Source: Avena insularis
Taxonomy: Eukaryota > Streptophyta > Magnoliopsida > Poales > Poaceae
DNA: 64,000 nt
Assembly: GCA_023614405.1 (NCBI GenBank)
Contig: CM042684.1
Coordinates: 203,428,941 to 203,492,940 of the forward strand
Direction: 5' to 3'
Program-made: the position numbers and the translations under genes
Shown here: one piece after another, positions 56,158 to 64,000 of the stretch
Numbering within the stretch: position 1 is the stretch's first letter
Layout: the number at the start of each line of letters is the position of its first letter
The notes under the pieces: model-generated
What the model saw: only the letters and a program-made list of their open reading frames with translations
Told to the model about the DNA's origin: nothing
Databases searched by the model: none

Positions 56158-57471
56158 CTAGGAAGAAGAAGAAGAAGACACGAAGAGGGTAGGATACTTG
56201 GCACGGAGATCATCCTCGCATTCCCAAGTGGCTTCATCAATGGAATGGTGCGACCACTGCACCTTGCAGAACTTGATGGACTTGTTGCGAGTCCTTCTTT
56301 CTGCGACTTCTAGGATTTTTATGGGGTGTTCTTGATAAGACAGATCTTCTTGGAGATTGATGAGTTCATGGTACACGGTCCTGCCGGGATCCTTGAAGCA
56401 CTTCTTGAGTTGAGAGATATGGAAAACATCATGGACCTTGAGTTTTTCAGGTAGCTCAAGAGCATAAGCAACTTCTCCTCTTCTTCCCCGAACTTTGAAA
56501 GGACCGATGTATCTAGGATCCAGCTTTCCTTTGATACCAAACCGGTGCGTGCCCCTCATGGGAGTGACACGAAGGTAGACGAGATCACCAGAGACATACT
56601 CCATGTCCGTGTGCTTTCTGTCATAGTTGCTCTTCTGGCGACTTTGAGCAACCTTCAAATTTTCAAGAATGATGTGAACCTTCTCCTCCGCTTGAGTTAC
56701 AATGTCGGGGCCAAACAATGTTCTTTCACCTGCGCCCGACCAACCAATCGGAGTTCTGCATTTGCGGCCATAGAGAACCTCAAATGGTGCCATCTTTAGA
56801 CTTTTCCGGAAGCTGTTGTTGTAAGAGAATTCAGCATAAGGAAGGCATTCTTCCCACTTCATGCTGAAAGAGATGGCGCAAGCACGACGCATATCTTCCA
56901 GAATCTGATTGATCCTTTCAACTTGTCCTTGCGACTGAGGGTGGTAAGCTGTGCTGAAGTTCAACTTTGTTCCCAAAGCATTTTGGAAACTTCCCAAGAA
57001 CTTGGAAGTGAAGATGCTTCCACGGTCTGAGCTGATCTCAAGAGGAACCCCATATAGAGAGATAATTCTGGTGATATAGAGCTCCGCCATTTGAATTGCA
57101 GAAATTGTTTCCTTGACGGGAAAGAAGTGAGCCACTTTAGAAAGCCTATCGATGACAACAAAGATTGCATTGTTGCCGTTCTGCGGCCTTGGAAAACCAG
57201 TTATGAAGTCCATCTCAACTTTCTCCCATTTCCATTCCGGAGGCTTCAATGGCTGTAGAAGACCGGAAGGTTTCTGATGGACAGCTTTAACTCTGCGGCA
57301 GACATCACACTCGGAGACATACTTGGCACAACATTGTTTCAACCCAGGCCACCAATATTGTGTTTTCAGGTCCATGTACATCTTTGTGCTGCCAGGATGG
57401 ATAGAAAGAACAGAATCATGTGCCTCCTTAAGAACTTGCTCTCTCAAACCCAGGTCGTTCAGAACGAACAT
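56158..57471 (-). CDS. Integrase with C-terminal chromodomain (T2)
   Basis: A 437-codon intact frame. The zinc finger has SIHPGSTKMYMD and CDVCRRVKAVHQKP. The catalytic Asp residues lie in KVEMDFITGFP and EISSDRGSIFTSKF and the Glu in QSQGQVERINQI, so D,D-35-E is complete. An SH3-like domain follows (GDLVYLRVTPMRGTHRFGIK, DPRYIGPFKV), then VFHISQLKKCF and a chromodomain (KFCKVQWSHHSIDEATWECE, about residues 385-425), with a short Ser tail. It inserts element DNA, and the chromodomain presumably steers it to heterochromatin. The start shown is only where the frame opens; normally this is part of the pol polyprotein. Confidence 0.9.
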   Translation of the reverse strand: MFVLNDLGLREQVLKEAHDSVLSIHPGSTKMYMDLKTQYWWPGLKQCCAKYVSECDVCRRVKAVHQKPSGLLQPLKPPEWKWEKVEMDFITGFPRPQNGNNAIFVVIDRLSKVAHFFPVKETISAIQMAELYITRIISLYGVPLEISSDRGSIFTSKFLGSFQNALGTKLNFSTAYHPQSQGQVERINQILEDMRRACAISFSMKWEECLPYAEFSYNNSFRKSLKMAPFEVLYGRKCRTPIGWSGAGERTLFGPDIVTQAEEKVHIILENLKVAQSRQKSNYDRKHTDMEYVSGDLVYLRVTPMRGTHRFGIKGKLDPRYIGPFKVRGRRGEVAYALELPEKLKVHDVFHISQLKKCFKDPGRTVYHELINLQEDLSYQEHPIKILEVAERRTRNKSIKFCKVQWSHHSIDEATWECEDDLRAKYPTLFVSSSSSS

Positions 57472-57765
57472 CCGGTGTTGAAAGAATAGAGCTCCTTGAT
57501 CATCGATGTGGAAGGACTCATACCTCGGCAGCTGAATGTTGGAGATGATGTTTTTGGCGTAAGCATCACCTCACTGACTAGCATGAATCTTTTGTTCCAA
57601 GAGAGGGGTTGCCAGAAGATTCAGAAGATACCCTTGATCCACAATTTCAAGGTTGAGTTGGCGGAACTCCTCGCACAAGAGAGGCTATTGTTCTTCCACC
57701 ATGAGGTTGTTGACATAAACTTTTCAGCTGAGAGCATCGGCCATGACATTAGCTTTGCCTGGAGT
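57472..57765 (-). pseudogene. RNase H end and linker to integrase, four in-frame stops (T2)
   Basis: In the same frame as both neighbours it reads TPGKANVMADALS, TGA, KVYVNNLMVEEQ, TAG, then LCEEFRQLNLEIVDQGYLL, a TGA after HASQ, and NIQLPRYESFHIDDQGA. With the TAA at 57766 there are four stops in about 75 codons and no frameshift. This cluster alone separates the two long intact pol parts. Confidence 0.85.
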
Positions 57766-59655
57766 TTAGTTGATGGTCAAATCAAAATCATTAATTGCTT
57801 CAATCCACCTCCTCTGACGAAGGTTGAGATCAGGTTGTGTGAAGATATACTTCAGACTCTTGTGATCAGAAAAGATCTCACAACGGTTGCCAAGCAAGGA
57901 GTGACTCCATACTTTCAAAGCAAAGACAACTGCTGCGAGTTCGAGGTCATGTGTAGGATAGTTGATCTCATGCGTCTTCAACTGTCGAGAGGCATAAGCA
58001 ACAACTTGTTTTTCTTGCATAAGGACCGCACCCAATCCTTGCAAGGAGGCGTCACAGAATATCTGGAAAGGCTTTGATGTATCTGGAGGAATCAAGACTG
58101 GTGTGGAAGTGAGCTTCTCTTTGAGTGTTTCAAAGCTTGCTTGACATGCAAGAGACCAAAGGTATTTATTGCCTTTCTTGAGGAGATCGGTAAGAGGCTT
58201 CGCAATCTTCGAGAAGTTCTGAACAAAGCGACGACAGTAACTAGCCAAACCAAGGAAACTCCGGACTTCTTTGATATTTTTGGGTGGAAGCCAGTCAACA
58301 ATTGTCCGAACAGTTTCTGGGTTGACGGCAATGCCCTTGGCAGAGATGACGTGACCAAGGTAGGTGACTTCAGGCAGCCATAACTCACACTTGGAGAACT
58401 TTGCATACAGGCGGTTCGCACGAAGCTTGTGTAAGACACACCAAAGGTGTTCTTCATGTTCTTCCTTTGACTTAGAATAGACTAGAATGTCATCTAGATA
58501 GACCACGACGAGCTTATCAAGATACTCCATGAAAACCGAGTTCATAAGCCTCGAGAAGGTGGCAGGTGCGTTGGTGAGACCAAAAGACATGACCGTGTAC
58601 TCATACAGGCCATAGCGGGTGGTGAAAGCTGTTTTGGGAAAATCTTCCTTGCGAATCTTGATTTGATGATATCCACTTCTCAAGTCAAGCTTAGAGAATA
58701 CCACAGCTCCAGCTAGCTGATCGAAGAGATCATTAATCCGCGGAAGGGGATATTTATTCTTGATGGTTTTAGCATTGAGAGCCCGATAGTCAACACAAAG
58801 TCTATCAGTCTTGTCTCGCTTCTTCACAAAGATAATTGGGCTACCCCAAGAAGAAGTATTGTGCTGAATAAAACCCAACTTCTCTTGTTCATCAAGCTGA
58901 CGTTTGAGTTCAGCCAATTCAGCAGGACCCATTTTATAAGGCTGCTTGGAGATAGGAGCGATTCCAGGTTCAAGCTCAATCACAAACTCGATCTCATGAT
59001 CAGGAGGCATACCTGGTAACTCTTTAGGAAAAACATCTGGGAACTCACAGACCACTGGAACACTCTGAATAGCATCCAAAGCATCATCATTCAGAGCCGC
59101 CCAACAGAAAAGCTGAATTGCAGGAATCAGACTTGGAGAATAGACTATATGGCCTTCAGGAATTTTCAGAGAAACCGAGCGTTTAGCACAATCAATCACA
59201 GCTGCATTTGCTGTCAACCAATCCATGCCCAAGATAACATCAATGTCAGAATTGCCCAGAATAATTAAGGAAGCTGGGAACAAAGAGCCACCAATCTCAA
59301 TTTGATTGCCATGGCTGATGTGAGCAGCCCTCATGTTTGACCCAGGAGATTGTACCACAAGACGATGCAATAGAGGACCCATAGCTAGATCATGCTCGTG
59401 TGCAAACTTGTGAGAAACAAAAGAATGCGAAGCACCAGAATCAAACAAAATTCGTGCATGGACTGATTTAACAGGAAGCATACCCATCACAACTCCAGGT
59501 GCATGCTCAGCTTGTGCGACATTGACACAGTTGGCACGAGCAACCGTAGACCCGGGCTTGGTGTTGATGTTGAGAGCCCGAGGTGGAGGTGCACGAACCA
59601 TAGAAGAACTTGCCGTGGGTCTTGGAGGTGGTGGAGGAAGAGCTTTGTTGTTCAT
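57766..59655 (-). CDS. Protease, RT and most of RNase H (T2)
   Basis: A 629-codon frame. Protease: [15 protein letters not shown] near residue 70 and [81 protein letters not shown] and the intact [11 protein letters not shown] near residue 390. RNase [17 protein letters not shown] and [20 protein letters not shown], up to INDFDLTIN, where TAA truncates it before the ADALS motif. A frameshift separates it from gag. All RT and protease catalytic residues are present. Confidence 0.9.
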   Translation of the reverse strand: MNNKALPPPPPRPTASSSMVRAPPPRALNINTKPGSTVARANCVNVAQAEHAPGVVMGMLPVKSVHARILFDSGASHSFVSHKFAHEHDLAMGPLLHRLVVQSPGSNMRAAHISHGNQIEIGGSLFPASLIILGNSDIDVILGMDWLTANAAVIDCAKRSVSLKIPEGHIVYSPSLIPAIQLFCWAALNDDALDAIQSVPVVCEFPDVFPKELPGMPPDHEIEFVIELEPGIAPISKQPYKMGPAELAELKRQLDEQEKLGFIQHNTSSWGSPIIFVKKRDKTDRLCVDYRALNAKTIKNKYPLPRINDLFDQLAGAVVFSKLDLRSGYHQIKIRKEDFPKTAFTTRYGLYEYTVMSFGLTNAPATFSRLMNSVFMEYLDKLVVVYLDDILVYSKSKEEHEEHLWCVLHKLRANRLYAKFSKCELWLPEVTYLGHVISAKGIAVNPETVRTIVDWLPPKNIKEVRSFLGLASYCRRFVQNFSKIAKPLTDLLKKGNKYLWSLACQASFETLKEKLTSTPVLIPPDTSKPFQIFCDASLQGLGAVLMQEKQVVAYASRQLKTHEINYPTHDLELAAVVFALKVWSHSLLGNRCEIFSDHKSLKYIFTQPDLNLRQRRWIEAINDFDLTIN

Positions 59656-59936
59656 GGGACAACTCCAGTGTTGATGCCAGTGTTCCCACAGGTGTAACAG
59701 GCACCAGGTGGACGTGGAGCAGAGCTGTGGACTCCACCAGCGCTCAGGTAGTTGTGGTTGTAGCCCCCAGGAGCCGCGGTGAAGGAGTTTGGTAGCCTTG
59801 CTGCGTAGCTTGACGGTCTTGGTGGAGCCGGGAGCGACGGTGGGGTGTTAGGAACCCACACACGACACTTAGAAGGAGCTGACATAGCTAAAGAGCTTGC
59901 TGCGTCTCGGCTATGTTTCTTGGACTCCTCAAACAC
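59652..59936 (-). pseudogene. gag C-terminus with damaged zinc knuckle (T2)
   Basis: It begins after a TAG at 59955 and reads FEESKKHSRDAASSLAMS, a Pro-rich linker ([12 protein letters not shown]) and [16 protein letters not shown]. The knuckle keeps CxxCG but has Ile for His and lacks the last Cys, so RNA binding would be lost. A TGA then ends the frame, and the next part is one base out of register. Confidence 0.75.
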
Positions 59937-59954
59937 TTGCCTACTTTCTTCTTC

Positions 59955-60614
59955 CTACAGAGCTGTATGTTGGAGTTCTAGAAAAGATCCCGGCCTTGCA
60001 TGAGTAATTGCATACTTGATAGATGCATTGAGCCCTTGCCTGAACCTCTTTTGCTTCTTCTTGTCATCAGAGATCTCATCGCCACCATACCGAGAAAGAT
60101 TCATGAAGTTTCTGATATAGGTATTGACATTGTCATTGCCCTCCTTGAGGTTGAGAAACACTTCCTTCATCCTTTCCATGACAATTTCTGACAGATATTG
60201 CTCTTTGAAAGATCTAGTGAACTGCTCCCAAGTAGGCTGAAAACCAGAGTGGTTTGTCTTCAGGTAATTTTCCCACCACAAAGCTGCGTCTCCCTTCAAA
60301 AGGTGAGTGGCACATTTTACCCATTCTTGCTCAGGAACATCAGCAGTCATCAGCAACCTTGACATCTCACGAAACCAATCATCAGCATCTAGTGGTGGAT
60401 CAGACACCTCAAAGTGGCGCGGGTTGAACTTCAGAAAACTCTTGATGTCTCCTCGCTTGGGAGGTGGAGGTAGCGGAACAAACTCATTCCTCCTGACACT
60501 TTCTTCAAATCGCTGCTGGTTCTGCTGCATTGCTCCCAAGCCATTAGCAATACGTGCCAACGCAGCCCCCAGTTCAGGTGGTATGTCCTCCTCAGAACGG
60601 CGTGGTGGTGCCAT
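59955..60614 (-). CDS. gag capsid region (T2)
   Basis: A 219-codon frame. It starts MAPPRRSEEDIPPELGAAL, then a Pro-rich hinge and the retrotransposon gag domain: FLKFNPRHFEVSDPPLDADD, WFREMSRLLM, GDAALWWENYLKTNHSG, FKEQYLSEIVMERMKEVFLN and KKKQKRFRQGLNASIKYAI. It ends at TAG (59955), after which gag continues in the same frame. It would form the particle shell. Confidence 0.85.
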   Translation of the reverse strand: MAPPRRSEEDIPPELGAALARIANGLGAMQQNQQRFEESVRRNEFVPLPPPPKRGDIKSFLKFNPRHFEVSDPPLDADDWFREMSRLLMTADVPEQEWVKCATHLLKGDAALWWENYLKTNHSGFQPTWEQFTRSFKEQYLSEIVMERMKEVFLNLKEGNDNVNTYIRNFMNLSRYGGDEISDDKKKQKRFRQGLNASIKYAITHARPGSFLELQHTAL

Positions 60615-61455
60615 CCTGTGATTGATATAAAACTCAAGTCAATACCATAATGGAGAATAATAATAATCCAAAATAGTACCAAAATGGAATTAACCAAGAT
60701 TTAAAGGATACAAATTACTAAGATGATATTAAAATATCAACAAAGTTCAAAGCACCTAGAAGATATTAAGCATATCGCACACGACTGAACAAGGAGTGTG
60801 GTACACAAAGCTATCAAAGAAAAAAAATCCGCAAATTTCGGCATCAAAATACCACTATATGCGCAAAACCTCTTAACGAACCAATATTAGTAACTCTACC
60901 AATTCAATATACAAGAGCGAATGATAAAAGTAGTGGTATGGTCGCGACTCCATCCCGCACTCAAATCATTACTCCGCACATGAACAAGTAAAACACATAT
61001 CCCAACTTCCTTCTTTCTTAAGATGAACCTAAAGATTAGCAACTACGGAAACAAACACCCCAAACAAGATAGCGTCGGATAACAAAGAGTAAGACAGATC
61101 GCGTCGGTTTACAAAGTCCTGTCGGTATGGAATGTACCAACAGTTGATAACCAAAAGGCAGATAGCAATAACACGTTGGATGCAACAGATAGACAAGGAA
61201 TTCACACACACACACACAACCTATGGTACTACGGAACCCCGAACACGTGAATCCTAGTTTGAATTTTAGAAGAGGATTGAAAACTTTACACTTTCTTACC
61301 AGAAAAGGGTGGGTGGGTGGGTAAGAAGAAAAATGGAAGCAGTCCTACTCTCACGTTTTGTTTTTCCCTAGTATACATAGCTACCAAAATATTTGCTAGA
61401 CTGACAACGACCATTTGGCTGAGACCCTGAAGGGCGGGATGGCTCTGATACCAAT
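60615..61455 (-). other. Leader of T2, with primer site at 61442-61453
   Basis: The minus strand at 61453-61442 reads TGGTATCAGAGC, an exact match to the Met-tRNA primer site, two bases after the LTR. The remaining 0.83 kb up to the gag start shows no supported gene; unlike T1 there is no coiled-coil ORF upstream of gag. Confidence 0.85.
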
Positions 61456-64000
61456 TGTAACAACCTCGGACCCTACGCTCTAAGTTCAAGCCTGGATGAA
61501 ACGGAAGTGGTTAAAATAGTACAGCGGGGGCCTAGGGGCCGCCCACGTGTAGACCCGTCGGCCGTCCCAACCACTTCCAAGACATCAGGACAAGAGCGAG
61601 CAGCGTAGGCAACATGCGAAGAGATCAAATACATACACAAGTGAGTATGTATGCAAGCTACCTTACAACAGTTCTCAGAGCCATTCCATCTAAAAGAAAT
61701 AGAAATATTGCAACGCCATACGGCAAGATTCAAATATCCTAGATAGAGATAATAGTATAGGATAGCTCCTCATACATCAAACATCAGAGTATCAAGCAGA
61801 AGCGGAAAACAAGATCCGAGTACGGATAAGAAGCAAATCGGCATAAGATGCCACATAAATAAACACATCCTTCCCACAGATCTCGCGGATCCCGATCCCC
61901 GGAATCTCTACACCGAGTGATCGTTGCCAACATCATCTGTCTCCTCCACCCAGTATCCATCTTGCGAATACACCTGTTCATCTGAATCAAACAATTTATT
62001 GTGTGAGACCCTAGGGGTACTCAGCAAGTCTTTATGCCTCTAAAGGGGACATATACCTGGGGTGACGCAATTGCAGCAAAAGATAATAACTAACAAGTCT
62101 AAAGAGACTCGCTAACCATCCGCCTAACCATTGATAGACGGATGTCCATTAATTAGTAACAACAGTTATAACAGTATAGAGTAACAGATCCATCCTCCTT
62201 CTCGCTTACCAACGAGAAAGCGGACGAACAACCCATCCGTTGGCAGTTTTATTAACCATTCCATCAGTATTGCACTATTTACTAGTCAGGTGTTTAGTCA
62301 GATTTAAAGCGGTACTGTGCTCCAAGTCGTCCATAACCGTGGACACGGCTTTTAGAAAGATTTACCCTGCAGGGGTGCACAATTAGCAAGACACACTCGA
62401 TAAACCTCGGAAAAACCAACTCAAAACCCAACAAGGCATTCACGACAAAGCGATCACAGGATTCATAAAATATTTCAGGGGGCCACCCCACTAAGCTACC
62501 CGCAACGAAGTTGGCCGGCTCCGGAACAGACCCAGGGTTTGTGTGGAGGGCGGTAAACGACTGGGAACCCGAAAGTGTGACTGGGCTTGTCGATACAGCG
62601 AAAACGTGTCACGATCCAAAACAGTACAGGTGCTCCACACACAATCGTAAATAAAACAGTAAAGCATGACATAAGTACATGATAGTAATAAAACCCCAAA
62701 CTAGTTTGTGGCCCCAAGAAATAGAAATGAATCAAGCTCTGGCTCAGGGGGGTCCACGGCCTCCCGGATGTGGATAGTGCGAATAGTCAAGAAACAGGAA
62801 TCAAGTACTCGGGGTCCTACGGGACACAAGTGAGCATGAAAAACCAAATAACAGATATTGCTCACCGGTGCCTCTTTCATTAGTTATCCCATTACTACTC
62901 AGGTAAAGTTGTTTAGGTACCTCGTTATCCATCAGACACTCACATACCCTACACATGCTTTTCTATGACTCGCATGGCTCAAACAACTCCTGTAGCAATG
63001 GCTCATGGGATGGAGGAACAAGCTTCGGTGGGGTTTTAAAAGTAAAGGCTATGCAGTACTTGTGATTCAGTTTAATGCAATCGCGACTCAATGATGCAAG
63101 AATAAGATAGAGGCAATAGGTACTATATGTATGCAAGCATGTGGTAGTGCTTGCCTCGCAGCTTAGTTGAAGTGAGAGACAGATTTGGGTAGTACTCCTG
63201 GTATTCCTGATATTTCCCCTGCTCGGCGTCTATTCGAAGAAGAACCAAACAAACAAGGGCCAACATAAATAAAGTGCACAAGCATATGAATAAAATGCGA
63301 CAAGCAAACAAGCATGCCATGATGAACGATGCACAATTTACATGGCAATAATGTAGCATGGCATGGGTGAGGTGTGGGGTACAAGAATAAACCATTTTAT
63401 TAGGTTTTAGTCATGTTTTGCTCCCATATAACTTGCTGTCCACTTAATATTTAGATGATGCATGCTGCAATTCAGAACACAGACTGCATAAACAGAACGG
63501 GCACGTCACGCTGATCGAGTTAGACATATTATTTGTCAAATTTGGAGTTGTAGATTTAAAGTTATTAATTAATTAAGAAAAGGCATTTTTAATGCAATTA
63601 AACAATTTCGAAAATTTCAATTAGTCAAACATTGATTTGGAAGGCAGATTTGAAATCCTCACATTTTTTCTGATTCAAAAACATATATTATTTGTATTTG
63701 GTATTGCCAAAATAAAGATATTAATTTCTGGATTTTAAAATCATATAAACAAATTCTGGAATTATTTTTAATATAGAAAAAGGTCACAGAACTTTTCGCA
63801 CACAACTGAACCTAGCCACAGACGCTGACGCGCGGGGCCCGACTGACTCAGCGCAGTGAGCTGGCGATGGGTAAGGCAGGGGTTTTCTCTAGACTTTTCT
63901 CACCTCGAGGTTTCCTAGCCACAGAGGATGACAGGTGGGCCTCCGGGCGGCAGGGCCACAGCGCGCGCGCGGCCAGCGGGCGCTGGACACGTGGGCGAGC
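61456..64000 (-). repeat. 5' LTR of T2 (cut by the window end)
   Basis: It starts TGTAACAACCTCGG and aligns with 51304 onward. Relative to that copy it lacks about 30 bases near 62312 and has about 22 extra near 62640. The last 60 bases (GCGCGCGCGCGG) are diverged from the partner. No gene. Confidence 0.92.

Larger units (their letters stand above)
51304..64000 (-). mobile_element. Element T2: Tekay-type chromovirus, runs off the window
   Basis: In minus orientation: 5' LTR from 61456 beyond the window end, Met-tRNA primer site, leader, gag, zinc knuckle remnant, protease-RT-RNase H, integrase-chromodomain, purine tract AGTGGGGGAGAG and a 3' LTR of 4817 bp (51304-56120). The termini are TGTAGCATCCC and GGTTGTTACA. 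The internal region is only 5335 bp, so the LTRs make up well over half of the element. Integrase-chromodomain is intact, and the defects cluster between RNase H and integrase. Confidence 0.93.

Noticed and set aside
57496..58077. Plus-strand 193-codon frame opposite T2 pol
   Set aside because: It is antisense to RNase H and linker sequence whose minus-strand reading gives clear motifs.

Overview
This window is plant nuclear DNA from a repeat-rich grass-type genome, most likely a temperate (Pooideae-like) species. The basis is Ty3/gypsy long-terminal-repeat (LTR) retrotransposons of plant type (chromoviruses with Met-tRNA primer sites) and an LTR starting TGATACATTGC of a kind familiar from grass genomes. 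I see no host gene, rRNA, tRNA or prokaryotic feature. Nearly every base belongs to one tandem minisatellite or to retrotransposons inserted into it or into each other.

The ground layer is a minisatellite with about 46-bp and 39-bp unit types. It is visible at 3704-5616, 12817-13971, 21727-22327 and 50301-51303, about 4.7 kb once insertions are removed. Five primary elements interrupt it. (1) Element B is an LTR at 2836-3703, itself hit by element A (1-2827). (2) Element F1, minus strand, 5617-12816, has target duplication GTAAT. (3) Element C, plus strand, 13972-21726, has duplication CTTTT. (4) Element D, minus strand, 22328-50300, has duplication GTGTG. (5) Element T2, a minus-strand Tekay-type chromovirus, starts at 51304 and runs off the window. 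D is split by element E (plus, 27922-48619). The left LTR of E is split by a second Tekay-type chromovirus, T1 (minus, 28163-40172, duplication GTGAA). The insertion order satellite, D, E, T1 is therefore fixed by the sequence.

A, E and F1 are one family (family 1; LTR about 1.0 kb, TGATGCAG...CCTCAACA). B and C form family 2 (LTR about 0.87-1.0 kb, TGATGAGG...). Their pol resembles CRM/Reina-type chromoviruses. T1 and T2 encode gag, protease, reverse transcriptase, RNase H, integrase and a chromodomain, and have very long LTRs (3.1 kb and at least 4.8 kb). D has no recognisable pol and looks like a non-autonomous derivative. All coding regions are degenerate. The best preserved are T1 gag-pol (32710-35673), T2 protease-RT-RNase H (57766-59655) and T2 integrase-chromodomain (56158-57471).

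The most interesting material is regulatory and structural. Families 1 and 2 carry arrays of a 13-bp palindrome, CCGGANNNTCCGG, in both the LTR U3 and the leader after the primer site. LTR B has unrelated GC palindromes at the same place. The LTRs of both families encode a conserved GP[IM]TRARAKLL tail that would join integrase across the polypurine tract. Family 1 LTRs keep a perfect hairpin near the RNA start with paired length changes between copies. D carries a second copy of its tRNA primer site inside its LTR. T1 has a decayed coiled-coil ORF upstream of gag.
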